Shown piece by piece: positions 26,001 through 38,008 of a DNA stretch of 64,000 nucleotides. Below the pieces are notes generated by a model. It searched no databases, had not been told where the DNA came from, and was given only the letters and a program-made list of their open reading frames with translations. How positions within the stretch are numbered: the first letter of the stretch is position 1; each line of letters begins with the position of its first letter. This DNA is from Tomocerus qinae (Eukaryota > Arthropoda > Collembola > Entomobryomorpha > Tomoceridae). Both the position numbers and the translations under genes were made by a program. Where the stretch lies: the NCBI GenBank assembly GCA_020055645.1, contig CM034546.1, positions 6,138,001-6,202,000 of the forward strand, in the 5' to 3' direction.

Positions 26001-29000
26001 AAACCAAGTCTCAGATTTCGTAAAATTCTTTCCATCTAAAATCGAGTATCTTAAGGACAGACTGTCTAACTTTGGAATTCAGGACAAAATAGGAGAAAAT
26101 CAATTTTCTGGAGTAATCAAGCCAGGATTTAACATTCAGAGTGACACCCTTCGAGATGGCCGATGTGAAATAACGGCAATGAGGGAATTCAGAACATTTA
26201 AACTCACACTGAATGACCAGGCACCCTTAGCTGAACATTTTATTTCCGCACTGCTAGGCTTATCGGATTTTAGTAATTCAGACGCGGAAAACATTGATGT
26301 TTGGAATGATTTCTTTGACGAGTATGGGACTCATGTCGTTTCATCTGTCTATGGGGGAGGAGCTATTGAGATTCATTTAAAGAGTAACACAAAATGCAAT
26401 GCCGAAATGATAACGGCACTTCTAGACATTGTCAAATTTGCAGAAGATGTTAATGTTTGCAATGACAATTCCAGCGCATTCCTTCAAGGAGAAGGAGTTC
26501 GGCATGTTTTGAAATTCCGAGGCGGAGACCAAGCTTACCATACAACTGACTTGACTAAATTGATAGCTAATGATGCTTACCAACTTCTGACCAATTGGAG
26601 AAAGTCTATTCGATTTAATCCCATTATCTTAACATCTGAAATAAAACTGATTCCAATTAGCACAGTGGCAAGGAATATCGACCAAATGCATAATATTTCA
26701 TTGGAAATTGACAGAGTGGCTTCTCTCCGCTTTAATTCTTCACTACGATATATACCTTCTAAAACTACTTCCTCCAATGGGAATTATATTGCGACTACTG
26801 GTTTCAGTACAACTTTGATTGTAACAGGAATCACAATTATTGCGGTATTTGTGATATTATCCATTATTTTTGCATGGATTTATTTAAACAGGTATCGCAA
26901 ATTGTTATGTGCTCGATTAACACCAGATGAAATACAATATTTTCTAAATGGGAGACCAGAACTTGTTTCTAATAACGAAACCGCAAATACCAATGCACAA
27001 AATTTGGCCTACGACATCAACAAGGAAATAGAGTTAAAGGATTTAGACATTGGTAAGATAAAATAACAGGGGCTGGGCTGGGTACCAAGGCTGTATTGAG
27101 GGGGGGCATTGGGGGCAAATGCCCCCCCGAAATCCAAGAAAAAGGGAAATTTTTTCTCAAAATACCAAAAACTTTCGCGCTTCGCGCGATTTTATGTGAT
27201 TTTTAGGCTATTTTTGACTCATTTTTGACAAAATAAGCAAAAATTTTTCGCGCTTCGCGCGATTATGCCTACTATATATTGTCCTATGATATCATTGCCC
27301 CCTCCTAAATCGACTTCTAAATACGGTACTGCTGGGTACTAACCTAATTGTAAATTAATCTACAAACTAATGCTGACATACTAAATGGATCTGACAACAG
27401 AAGTAAACTGGTATGGGTATGACCAGCTTACTTTTATAGAAAGACCAGTTTACTTTTATAAAAAGACCAGCTTACTTTTATAGAAAGACCAGTTTACTTT
27501 TATAAAAAGACCAGTTTACTTTTAGAGAACTACCAGTTTACTAGTTGCAATTTTTCCAGAAAGACCAGTTTTCAAAGGCCAGTTTACGGTATACCGGAAA
27601 TGTTACCCCCAAGCAACGAATTCATTTTTGGCAACTTATTGATTCCTAGATTGCAAAACTATTTTGGGAAGTGGAGAATTCGGAATTGTGTTCAAAGGAT
27701 ACCTGAAGACCAAAGATACTGTAGTTGCGATTAAAACAGTTAAGGCAGGGTCAAGTGCTGATTGCATAAAATCGGCAATGGTTGAGTTGAAGGTCATGCT
27801 ATTTATTAAAGAGCACGAAAACGTTGTTGGAGTAATTGGAGCTTGTACTAAGGATTTAATGAACAGTAAGTTCAGTTAAGTCTAAGTAAGAACGTTCATG
27901 TACTTTATTCCGGAAGTTAAATATAGGTGCTTTTTAAATCGGCCAAATTATTTATTTGTGCTTTAACTTTTCATTATTAATTTGTTACAGACCAACTGAA
28001 TGTTGTAATGGAGTATTGCGATTATGGAAACCTGCTGAACTATTTGAGAAAAAATGCAAAACACTTTATCAATCAGATTTCTAAGGGAATCTACCTTCCT
28101 ACTAGTAAACATGACATTGTTCCAGTAGAAATATTACCGTAAGTCACAAAATATCTGATTGATTAAGATTCTGATAGAGTATCAGAACAGATACTCAATC
28201 AAACTGATTGGGCGGTTTTTCGGCCGGGTTCTGGTCTGTACCGCATTTATAATTACCATTAATTGATACAGTTCTTAATTTTGTTGTTTTTACTATGTGC
28301 GTAATCTGTACCAAAAATGGACAGTGGTATTGAAGAGTCAAACTTGGGACACATGAGTACATCGACGTTGATTCATTGGAGTTTGCAGATAGCTAACGGG
28401 ATGAAATATATTTCCAGCATGAACGTAATCCATGGCGATTTAGCGGCTAGAAATATCTTGCTGGACGCTAATCTTACGGCAAAAATTTCTGATTTTGGAC
28501 TTTCAAAGAAATTGTATCAACATGCAAACTACACTCGGAAGAAAAATGTAATTTTTCAGATCATAAAAATTATACTTTTTATTTCTACAGCTATTTTCAT
28601 ACTACCATAGGTCCCACTTCCTTGGCGCTGGCTTGCTGTAGAGTCTTTGAATTTCACAGAATTCTCACAAGCTACGGATGTATGGGCATTTGCCATCACA
28701 TTGTGGGAAATATTTTCGCTGGGAAAGACGCCCTACGCTGGCCAAGAATACAATGATGAATTTATCCGGATGCTGACAAATGGATTTCGTTTAGGATTGC
28801 CAGAATTTTCCAGTTACGAAATGTACTATTAACTTATGTTTCTTGATTTATTATTTTAAGAGACTTTTTAGTTTTCAATTATAAGGAAAATGTTTTGTAT
28901 TAAAATTAATTCCAACCAGAGTTCGGCTTTACTGTAAATGTATTTTTGTTATATCACAGTTACACTATTATTCAAGATTGCTGGGAAAAGGATCCAGCGC

Positions 29001-29068
29001 AAAGACCAAACTTTATTGACATTCATAGACGCTTTGATGCCATGACTGGAATCTATGCTATTTTATGA
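23078..29068 (+). CDS. Crystallin-GTPase-MACPF receptor tyrosine kinase
   Basis: Ten exons with all phases in agreement: 23078-23413, 23719-23955, 24429-24516, 24598-24773, 24850-27052, 27650-27865, 27991-28138, 28325-28547, 28611-28822, 28960-29068; about 1315 residues. Order: signal peptide (1-15); two Cys-rich beta/gamma-crystallin-like Greek keys (about 50-190); P-loop GTPase-like domain with GSTGAGKTT (270-278) and DTPGLGD (325-331) but no clear NKxD; MACPF domain with WNDFFDEYGTHVV (764-776) then GGG, and NWRKSIRFNP near its end; one membrane span (about 933-957); juxtamembrane region; tyrosine kinase with GSGEFG (1020-1025), VAIK (Lys1042), Glu1059, HGDLAARN (Asp1173), DFG (1191-1193), DVWAFAITLWEIF. 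Catalytic residues are present, HGD replacing HRD. Probably a surface receptor with a MACPF ectodomain; ligand unknown. Confidence 0.85.
24186..24392. mobile_element. MITE, 207 bp, in intron 2 of the kinase gene
   Basis: Inverted ends TTACAGGAAATTGTACAGAC and GTCTGTACAAATTTCCTGTAA enclose a palindromic interior. A second copy lies in an intron of the receptor gene at 46926-47169. The words AACCTAACCTAAC inside are part of this element and not telomere repeats. Confidence 0.8.
27086..27331. mobile_element. hAT-type MITE, 246 bp, copy 2, in intron 5
   Basis: Ends CAAGGCTGTATT and AATACGGTACTG, with a perfect 8-bp target duplication CTGGGTAC at 27078-27085 and 27332-27339. The interior carries two TTCGCGCTTCGCGCGA palindromes. 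Lies just after the last membrane-proximal exon of the kinase gene. Confidence 0.9.
27418..27595. repeat. Tandem AGACCAGTTTACTTTTATA repeats in intron 5
   Basis: About six units of 25-30 bp, the same AGTAAACTGGTC word (reverse complement) that builds the arms of the element at 7128-7830. Probably a relic of that family. Confidence 0.75.
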
Positions 29069-30427
29069 AATTTCTCATCATACATTTATGTTATTTACCA
29101 AACCAAAACACTGAATGCTTAAAAGCAATTTCTGCGTATGTTTAAACAAAATTTGAGAAAATTGAGTTCATTCTCTGTTTCCTAATACTTGTATAAAATA
29201 ATGTTCATTTGATGTTGATCTTTAATGCCATTATTGAAACATAATTTCCAGCTTTGTTTTAGTTATAATTAAATCATGCTACATTTTTGAATTCGTTTCA
29301 ATGTCAGGAATAAAATTATTGATAACAAAACAGGTTACAGCCTTTGGAAGAAAGTTTGAATTTCTTTGATGTTTGAAATTTGCGTGTATTGTTATTGTTA
29401 ACAAAGTGTCTACTGTAGAGGGTGGAGGTAAGGTAAGGTATACGTCGGTAATTATATAGCTTATCAAGGTTTTGAGTGAAAAGTTAAAATGTAGGATCTT
29501 CTCATTTTCCGTGGGAAAAGTGAAAATCAAACTCGATAAAAGTGAATGGACGTACAACTAATCTATAGTTAATTTAGGACCCGCATTAACATTATTTCTA
29601 TTTACCGTAGCCTAGGAACTAACCATAATTGAATATAAAAATGTTATTTTGCTTAACATGCATATAGTTAGAGAGAAAAACTCTACACAATACTCTAAAT
29701 GTGAGAATGCAGACACAATGTTTTAATTCACTTCGACTTGATACGAGTTATCAACGTTCTGTTCTGGCTTTGTAAATGCTACACGAATGACAAACATATT
29801 TCCAGGAAAAAATATAGATTATCAAGTAATGTTTATGGTTGTCATTTGGAGCTAATAAGAAAAGGAAGTTAGCGAAAAAGAGTTTGGTACATCCTGTATG
29901 TATTGAATCGTATTTGTTGTAATGGTGGTAGCTGGTAGTAGCATTTATTAACGGATTTCAACGTATATTGATCAGGTCATAAGCAAGTAGTGAAGATGAG
30001 TCACAGTCTTGCGGGTTGCGGCTAATCTGAACTGTGAACTTTTGCACATGTTCTTTAACGTTGGAGAGTTTTATCAGCGTTTAAATTGTGTTGCAAAACG
30101 TGCTGCAGTTAATGTTGGTGTATTTTTGCATTTTTAATAAATATTGGTGTACGCTCACCCTTCCTCAAGAATTAAACATGAGGATAAATGATAAATACGT
30201 ACACAAGGTCTAATTTCTTGTTAGTTCGTTCGGCGGTTCTGATCCACACTCAGGGAAAATAATACTGAAGCGGTAATTGTATAGGCAATTGTATAGGTAA
30301 TTGTAATTTTTTTTCTGTGTTTATCAAAAATAAATGATGAATATGTAAGAAAATTTCAGCCTTTATTGGCAATAATGTCATATTTTATGTTAAAATAAAA
30401 CCATGAAATATTTAATATAGAAGTCAA
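29069..30427. other. Intergenic, nothing recognised
   Basis: AT-rich spacer after the kinase gene. No ORF of note, no RNA gene, no clear repeat. Confidence 0.5.
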
Positions 30428-30983
30428 TCGCTGGTGGAAATTGTGCAGTATCCTGGTATCCTAGATACTGGGAAGTTTTTGGCTTCGCCGTAGGCGAAGC
30501 CTATTTGTCCACTGGGAAAAAATAGAGAAACGGGAAAGAAAGAGAGGGAAAGGAAGAAAAAAGAGAGAAGGGAAGAAAAAAGAGAGAAGGGAAGAAAAAA
30601 GAAGGAAGGGAAGAAAAAGAGAGAAGAGAGAAAAAGCAGAAAAAATAAGAAAAAAGAGGGAAAGCAACCTTTCAATGCTATTATTATTTATCTATTTTAA
30701 TGAAGTGAAAAAGAGCGGCGCAAGGAAAAAGAAAGAAAAAAACGAAAAAAATGGGAAATAAAGAAGGAAGAAAACAAAGTTAAGTCAAAAAGGCAGAGGG
30801 AAAAATGAATCATTTTTCCAAAATTGGCCAAAAATTTTCGCGCTTGGCGCGAATACCACTTCATTCGGTAACTATCATTGGCTCCAATATGTATTACAAT
30901 ACATTTGGGAAGAAATAATTCAAAACCGGGAAGGATTTTGGAAACATTTTGGATACTGGGAAGAAAACATAATTTCCACCAGT
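30428..30983. mobile_element. hAT-type non-autonomous element, 556 bp
   Basis: Inverted ends CTGGTGGAAATT and AATTTCCACCAG, flanked by the 8-bp direct duplication GAAGTCAA (30420-30427 and 30984-30991). Interior: a palindrome GGCTTCGCCGTAGGCGAAGCC split around 30480-30501, then a purine-rich GGGAAGAAAAAAG tract (30520-30800). No transposase. Confidence 0.8.
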
Positions 30984-31149
30984 GAAGTCAATATTAAAAT
31001 GCAATTTCTGTCTCGTTATTTCGATTTTTCCTGACAATGCCAAAAGTATTCGAAAGCTTAGAAGATTGTTTTGATTTTAAATTCTGTTCGATAGGTTTTA
31101 ACCCCAAAAAAGTTTTTTCATAACTCTTATTTTACAGAATTGCGTCAAA

Positions 31150-31663
31150 ATGTCTCAACTCCTCGGTGCAAAAATTGAAAAGAAGGCCACTTTGGATGTA
31201 ACGGTTTCGTGGAAACAGGGATCAGTTCTTGGCATCGGAGGCAACGAATCGCATGTATATAAAGTATTGGTTTACACATTATCTGGCAGTGCAGGAAACG
31301 ACATTCTCATGTTTGTTCAAGAGTCCATGGATGCACCTAATTACCTGGAAATAGACCACAGGTGTGTAAAAGGATGACCAGCTAATTTCCAATTATCGAT
31401 TTACATGATCAATTCAAATCAACCAATATATTATAATCAATGTCTATTTAAATGTAAACTGTATCAGGTTTCAGTTCGGCTGCCAGAATGGAAGCGTATT
31501 CTTGGTTCTTCACGACAAATCTCGAAAACCGTATCAATTCAGGTTTGTGGAGAACAAAAATTTGGTGGCTCAGATTGCAAAGTATGCCAACTCCTTTTCT
31601 CAACATTGGGCTCATGGCTACGACTTTTCGTGGATTGTTGGAGATTATCTCAGAGATTTTTAA
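31150..31663 (+). CDS. Small protein of unknown function, two exons
   Basis: Exons 31150-31361 and 31468-31663 join in phase 2 (donor AG/GTGTGT, acceptor TATCAG) to give 135 residues. A TTATTTTACAG acceptor 13 bases before the start codon suggests a spliced 5' UTR. The product starts MSQLLGAKIEKKATLDV, has no signal peptide and looks like a compact cytosolic beta-rich fold (VLVYTLSG, VFLVLHDK) with a C-terminal helix ending in WIVGDYLRDF. I do not recognise the family. The good splice sites and continuous frame argue it is real. Confidence 0.65.
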
Positions 31664-33155
31664 TAACATCATTAGATCCTGAATGCTCCCTTCCAAGCAT
31701 TATTCCATAGGGCAAAAGAAAAAGTTCTAAATATATTATCAGCACTTATTTACTTATGTATTAGAATAATATGATCTTGTTTTTACTATTTTTTGTCAAC
31801 ATGTTTTAAACTTAAAGCTTAATTTCTACTGATTTTGTAATATCGCCAACACTTTTGCATGCGCATTCAAATTCAGCACTCATGATCTTCTTTTAAAACC
31901 TTTTTTATGCTATACTTTTGTTATATTTTAACGATTTTCCAACCTTAATCTCCACCTTACTCTTATCGGTCAATAAAATAACATAATCATGTCAATTCTC
32001 AGCCGGTCATTTCTCTACTTTTCATAACAGTGTACATTATTTGCATACATTGTCATAAAATAGAATAGTCGTCAAAATCTGTTGTGGCATGATTTTTCTG
32101 TGCGCGGATTTAATGACCTCCACAAACTTGCAATTGTGTGAACCACGGCCACACACGGCCGTTAGAAAGCGAAGCTAGAGCGAGGAGAACTGTCCAACAA
32201 AAGGTGAAATATAATTATTTGTTCTTATACCAACCAAGATTTCCTAATACCAGTTTCTAACCAAATATTTCGCATGGAGAAGGTACTATCCAATTATATT
32301 TTCTCATTTTTCGACAACAAAACATTCATAGCATTTTTATAGGATGTTTGGCGTCGGTCTAAGTATCTGGTTCATTCATCTTCCTCAAGTAAATGGTAAA
32401 AGTACATATTTTGGTATGCATGCAGCATGCAGTGTAATTAAGTACCTATATAATAATAAATGGATATGGATAGCTTAACACAAGTTTATCATTTAGAAAT
32501 GGACATCAACATTGTGTATATGTGTCATTGAAAATTAACAATTATGCAACTTATTAAATGAATACTTTTAATTTGTTTACTCCAGTACAAAAAGTTGATA
32601 AAAAGTCTCATGCCAAGAAACTTTTGCAAAAACAATTTTTGTTTAGAAAAACTTCTTTCAAAAGAATTAAAGTACGACGTTCATGCCATAAAAGAATGAA
32701 AGCTGAATTATGGAACAAAAACTGCACGAGCGGTATAAATTACAAATTAACTACACCAAAATTCTCACTATCAACTCAGAGAAAGCTGGTTAGAATAATA
32801 TATCAATTGTTGAATATGTATACAAGACAATATAACACAATTAACCTTAACTTTAATTCGATTTAATCAAAAGCGTGCCACTAAATGGTCTCTATGCTAG
32901 AAACTTATAAAACTACCCGACAAATAAGCTATTCAAAAAACTTATCTACTTGTATTTTTAATGTTATTTTAGTGTCCCTGTGTAATTACAGGCAGTAAAA
33001 TAGTATTTTTAATTCTCAAAAACATCGGACGCTAGCTAATCTTCATTTTAAATTAATTTTTCTCGGAAAAAATTGCTTCACAATATTTCACAATTATTCC
33101 AAATTTTTGCCTTAAAAGACATATACTCTTGCAATATACTCTCGGTATTTCACCA
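31664..33155. other. Intergenic region
   Basis: Largely AT-rich. A 102-codon basic ORF at 32558-32866 has no recognisable domain, no splice context and AT-driven codons; I do not call it a gene. Confidence 0.45.
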
Positions 33156-35262
33156 ATGTTTGCAATGCAGTTTTATGTACCCATATTCCTATCGTTTTCA
33201 TTGTGTGCAGGAGAATCTCGAGTTAAGATTATAAACCTACAAGTACTAATTAACATTTGTTCAGAGTGTACAGTTGAAATTTTGTATGACGCATACTCCC
33301 CAATTGTAGACGAAGGTTTTCCGTTTCCTATTTCAATTGTACACTTCAACAACTTGAAAAAAATCAACGTTAACAGAAAATGGATATTTCCATTTTTACG
33401 AATAACTATCATTTTTGAGGACCACAACAGAATGGACATAAGTTGCTATAGCCACAACCCTCCGTGGTATAAAAAACCTTCTTTTTGTCATGAAACTGGG
33501 TATAACATTTTAATAACTCCACATTTCAAATATCCAGGACATTTTGTTCTTCCTTCAGGATTTTCTTTAATTTTAATGTCTAGTAACATTAGTAGCAGCG
33601 TCCCAGATTACGAAAAAGACATTTTAAATTGCGAATTGAAAACTGAACAAGTTGGATGTGGTGATTGTCCATATTATGTGCAACAGGAGGCTTCCTCTTT
33701 GTATAATCGTCTTGGAAAAGTAACAGATAACAGATGTCTTGTCTGTTCCAATTAATTCCGCTAAAATAAATTTAGTCGTTGCAGCGTTTCGAAATTTTGT
33801 GGACAAATTTTACAAATCCAAAATTATTTTTGACAGGAGAAATCAAAATGGGAATTTGGTTATTTTAAACCAGTCGTCGATTGATGCCAAGTGGAAAAAT
33901 CCTTTCAAATCACTCAACACACAAAACTTAAATTACGAAAATGTTTTGTTGAATTATTTATGGGAAAGCTATGGTGTAATTACACCGGACAACAAACATC
34001 ATATAATTAGGTATCTGAGAGGCGATTGGCAACGTTGGAAATCCCATTTACCTCAAATAGTTTACAAAATGGATAGTATAATATTTGTGACCTGTTTTGG
34101 AGTATACAAAGATTCTTTTTGGAAGTTGTTCATTCTACCCTACGATATGCTTTCTTGGGTGTTTATATTTTTGTCAATGACTACACTTACTTTGTTGTTT
34201 ACCTTGCAAAAATTGCTGAATGACAGAAAACATAAATTAGAAACAGTTTTTTATAATTTGTTTTGCTTTTTTGCATTATTAATTGAGCAAACTGCAAATA
34301 TTGGTAAAGGAATTGATAAACGAAAATTAGTTTGAACTTTAGGAATTTGGTCTGTCGTTGGAATAGTTTTCAGCAATGGGTACAAAGGAATAGTTTTGAG
34401 TCAAATGACAATCCCACCTCCAACGAGAAGCACTTACAATTTATTCCAAGACCTTAAGGAGTTTGCTTTAGTTGGGCCAATGGAAATGAATGTTTTATTG
34501 GAATTAAAAAGTCTTCTATGGGACCATTTGATGCAAACACCTGTTTGCCATGATGAACGCGTATCAAACCCAGAAGACGCAAAAGATTTGTGTGGAAAGT
34601 TGCAACCTACTCCTTGCAACTTACTTTGGCCACCATTTAACGAACATGCTCGATCTTGGTGTAAGCGCAGTGAAAAAATTTTAATTGCGAATAATATTCG
34701 GAGAGACGAAATTACAGAGTGGGATTGGTATCAAATGAGACCTTGGAAAAAGAGGAAAGAAATCTTAGCAGAGGGAAATATTTTAGGTTTACCCGATTCT
34801 AGATGCAATCTTGGCATGCTCTTCTTTTTTCAAAATGCTAAATTATTTTTGAAAGATTGTTCGGTGAGACGAGGATACGTTGACTACAAAAGCCAGTATG
34901 ATCTTTACAGTAAATATGTATTTCAAGAATTGATGATGGGCCAAGGTATTTTGAAAAGAACAATTTTGGAAATTCCTAATCATATTATTTATCAACAATT
35001 GTATGAAAAAATGTTGCATTTCATGGGTACAGGAATCAATGAGCTATTTCAAAATTGGGAAAATATTTTCAATATCGCCAAATTTAAGGAAATGCAATTT
35101 TTAAAACCTAATAATGTTAGTAACCAAGTGGATACTGAATCTCGTTCGACACAAATTGTGACTTTCTACATTTCGCTGTCACTGCTGTATTTACTGCCTT
35201 TGTTAATATTTTGTTGCGAAGTTGTGGTATTTATACCAGCTCGCTTTATTTTAAAGGCTTAG
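33156..35262 (+). pseudogene. Ionotropic-receptor-like gene, damaged
   Basis: The frame starts with a signal peptide at 33156 (MFAMQFYVPIFLSFSLCAG), runs through an N-terminal ligand-binding region and reaches three membrane spans: about 34130-34210, 34340-34400 (ending in NGYKGIV) and 35150-35240. That is the layout of divergent arthropod IRs, chemosensory relatives of ionotropic glutamate receptors. Two lesions interrupt it. A 7-bp tandem duplication near 33722-33737 (ACAGATAACAGAT) shifts the frame, and there is an in-frame TGA at 34333-34335, where the IR at 62130-64000 has a Trp nearby (ISWINF). The rest is cleanly coding, so the damage is recent, or it is an assembly or allele effect. 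Poly(A) signal AATAAA near 35362. Confidence 0.75.
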
Positions 35263-35487
35263 AGTTGCAAGAGTCACCATGAGAAATTGTGTACTGAGAA
35301 TAGTTTAGGTACAGTGGTGCCCAATCACACAAATAACTTGGATGTATTTGTATTTAAAACAATAAAGTAGTTTATAAATGTAAATCATTCCAATAATTGT
35401 TTTATCACATGTATATTATATTACCTAGGTATTATTTACCGTACAACGTCAACCTAACATTTTATAAATATTAAATCACTATCACTA

Positions 35488-35990
35488 TCACTACTAAAGA
35501 TAATTGTCTTGTTCGAGTTGCGCGGTGAATTTCAGTATGTCGGAATGGATGTCAGTATGTATGTACTATCGTGCATCAAATTAATGTTTTCAATAATATA
35601 CCCCAAGACCCCAACGCATACCTCTTCTGTGTACTAAATATAACACATAAAGGTATTCGTTGGGGTACGTTATTGAAAACATTAACACGCACGCGTGTTC
35701 CTTTCTCGCTTTCATCACAACTAAATATGTGTGGTCTGTTCAATGCTGTGAGATGTGATTGGTGAGATTATTATTCTTTCAGGTGCTTTCAGGCATTTAA
35801 TGTTTTCATATTTTGATTCGCTTTTGTTTCTTGATGACATTGTAAATGGAAAACTGAAACTGCATCTAAATTATTATTGTATTGGCACCCATCACTCTTC
35901 GACTTCATCACTATCATCATCAGCAAGGACTCACCAGTAAGTTGAATTTTGAAGAATGGGGTAATGGATCAAATTCAAAACAATGAAATG
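35488..35990 (+). mobile_element. Helitron 5' end, partner of the 54-57 kb copy
   Basis: It starts A/TCACTACTAAAGATAATTG and aligns over about 500 bp with 57297-56850 read on the minus strand. Within it a 60-bp imperfect palindrome (TACCCCAACGCATACCT type) is shared by both copies. Similarity fades after about 35990 and no 3' end in the right orientation follows, so the copy is truncated. Confidence 0.75.
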
Positions 35991-36164
35991 AGCCATTACC
36001 TCCACATTCAACATTAAAACTCCAAGTAGAAAATTAGGGAAAAAGTGCCTCCTAACAAATTTTCAATAAAAGTCGCCTCCAGAAATTCCCCCAACATGAC
36101 CAACGACTTTCTAGGATCCAACCTTTCTAGGATCTATCTTTTTATAAATATCGTTATTTTAAAT
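35991..36164. other. Spacer
   Basis: AT-rich; nothing recognised. Confidence 0.4.
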
Positions 36165-37466
36165 ACCGTATTAATCGATTTAGTTCCCCATATCGCAATA
36201 ATTCCCCAGTTGGGGAACTAAATGAATAAATTTGGGAAAATAAGGCTTTGCAAATGTTTAGTTCCCCACCCTAAAATCCTAAAATAAAGGCATAAGAACC
36301 ATATTATTATAAAAATCAAATCAGTCAAACTGCACTTAGCCAGTGCATCTGTACCCAATCAGTGCATATGTGCCAACCAGTGTACAAAATAGTATTTACC
36401 ACTTATCATTTTGGTAAGTGGTTTTTAATGGTATTTAATGTTTACCACTACCTAAACATTAGTGGTAAATGATATAATCGGTAAGAAATGGTAAAAAATA
36501 GTATTATTTAAATTTCGTACAGAGTTTTGAATAAAATTCAACCTTAATAAATAAAATACCGTTGCAGCTAACGATTGTTGTCCTAAATTGACTGCCCAAC
36601 TTAATGTGTGTTAATTAATCCAAGAAAGAGTCAACCAAGGAGTGTCAACAGCTTTATCAGGAGGGTTCAGTTAGATACTTTCAGTGAATATCTATAAGGG
36701 ACAAATCCTACCAGTTGTAATTGGCAAAATTGGATAAGGGACGAAAAAGGTTCCTTATAGATATTCACGCAAAGTGCCTAACTGAACCCTCCTTATGAAA
36801 AAACAACCGAAGAGAAACCAAGGGATACCCCAACCAGTTAAAGCTCCTTGGAGTCAACTAATTGGGACAGGGACAAAATCATCCTTACCAACTTATGGAA
36901 TAATTAATTTTAATTAAATGAGTACTTTTTCTAATTAAATGAAAGTAGGCTGTATACCAAGCGAGTAATGTCGTTTAAATGACTGTTACACTACTTCAGT
37001 GAACATTCAAATATAAATCTTAATTAGAAATATTTTTGAGAAAATGGAGCATGAAAATTTATCATTATAATTACTAATCACTATAATTTATCATTTTTAC
37101 CATTAAGTGCATTTTTACCACTGCGATGGTAAAAAAGGCTAAAAAGCGGTAAAGTTTGTAAAGTACAATGACGATGATGACGAAGAAATGGATGTTGATT
37201 TAACCGAAGCTATGGACGTATCTCTATCATCTGACGACGACGTTGAAATATTAATTCCAACTAATATGCTCATTCACTATATTTACAATTTGATTTTGCA
37301 TTGCAATAATACAAAAATTTGGCATCGAAATTTTTTAATTTGCCATTCGAAATATAGTTCCCCATATCATAATAATTCCCCATGTGGGGAACTATAAGAA
37401 TATTTTTGACCAAAAAATGGTCTCCAAATGGGAGTCCCCCTGGGAAACTAAATCGATTTATACGGT
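36165..37466. mobile_element. Terminal-inverted-repeat element, ~1.3 kb
   Basis: The ends ACCGTATTAATCGATTTAG and CTAAATCGATTTATACGGT are inverted copies, and TA flanks the CCGTAT core on both sides, fitting a TA-target transposon. Internally there are small palindromes of the type AGTTCCCCAT...ATGGGGAACT near both ends. A short acidic reading frame at about 37165-37280 (DDDEEMDVDLTEAMDV) could be a scrap of a captured gene or transposase. No transposase core. Confidence 0.65.
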
Positions 37467-37597
37467 ATCAGCGTTAAGATCAGAAAAGAGGCAAAAATAG
37501 TGATGGGTGGCTAAGTGGCTATATAAGTTTCGTTTTATATATAAAGAAAATTAGACGATTCGCCTTTCCTCATCATACAATTTGGTCCACATACTCA

Positions 37598-37629
37598 CTA
37601 GCTTTATTTACAACAGGGCCTGGGCCCTG
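37598..37629 (-). mobile_element. Helitron 3' terminus, same family as 19931
   Basis: Minus strand: palindrome CAGGGCCCAGGCCCTG, 12 AT-rich bases, CTAG, then T. The body would lie to the right, towards the zinc-finger gene; its 5' end was not found. Confidence 0.6.
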
Positions 37630-38008
37630 TAACCGGCTCGTCTACGTATGATATGTACAATTCACTTTTAAAGCATCACAATAAAGCGGGGAAATTAAGA
37701 TTGGTCTACTTTTTGAATTTGAATTGGAGCGCACAGAGTGTAATCAGCATTTAGATTATGCATTTGTAACAGTAATACCGCAGGGGGTGATCCACATATT
37801 AAGTCAACACGTTAGGGGGGAGGAGGTCGAAAGTCGAAACTCATAATTATGTCATCAACAGAAATTAAATTGAAAAAAATAATAGTAAAGAATCGGGTAA
37901 AAATAGACTAACGACTGAAAGTAGATATTCTGATTCAAATTAATTCTGAAATTTACCCCTTATGAATGTATAAATAAATTTTATTTTTATTACTATAATC
38001 ATTTTTAG

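Noticed and set aside
30424-30675. Leu/Phe/Ser-rich minus-strand ORF
   Set aside because: Antisense of a purine-rich simple tract inside a transposon.
32558-32866. 102-codon basic ORF
   Set aside because: No domain, no promoter or splice context, composition as expected from AT-rich DNA.
34295-34333. A 39-bp GT-AG intron that would remove the TGA in the ionotropic receptor
   Set aside because: It keeps frame, but it is shorter than any other intron here, and the paralogue aligns through this segment almost without gaps, so it looks like exon.
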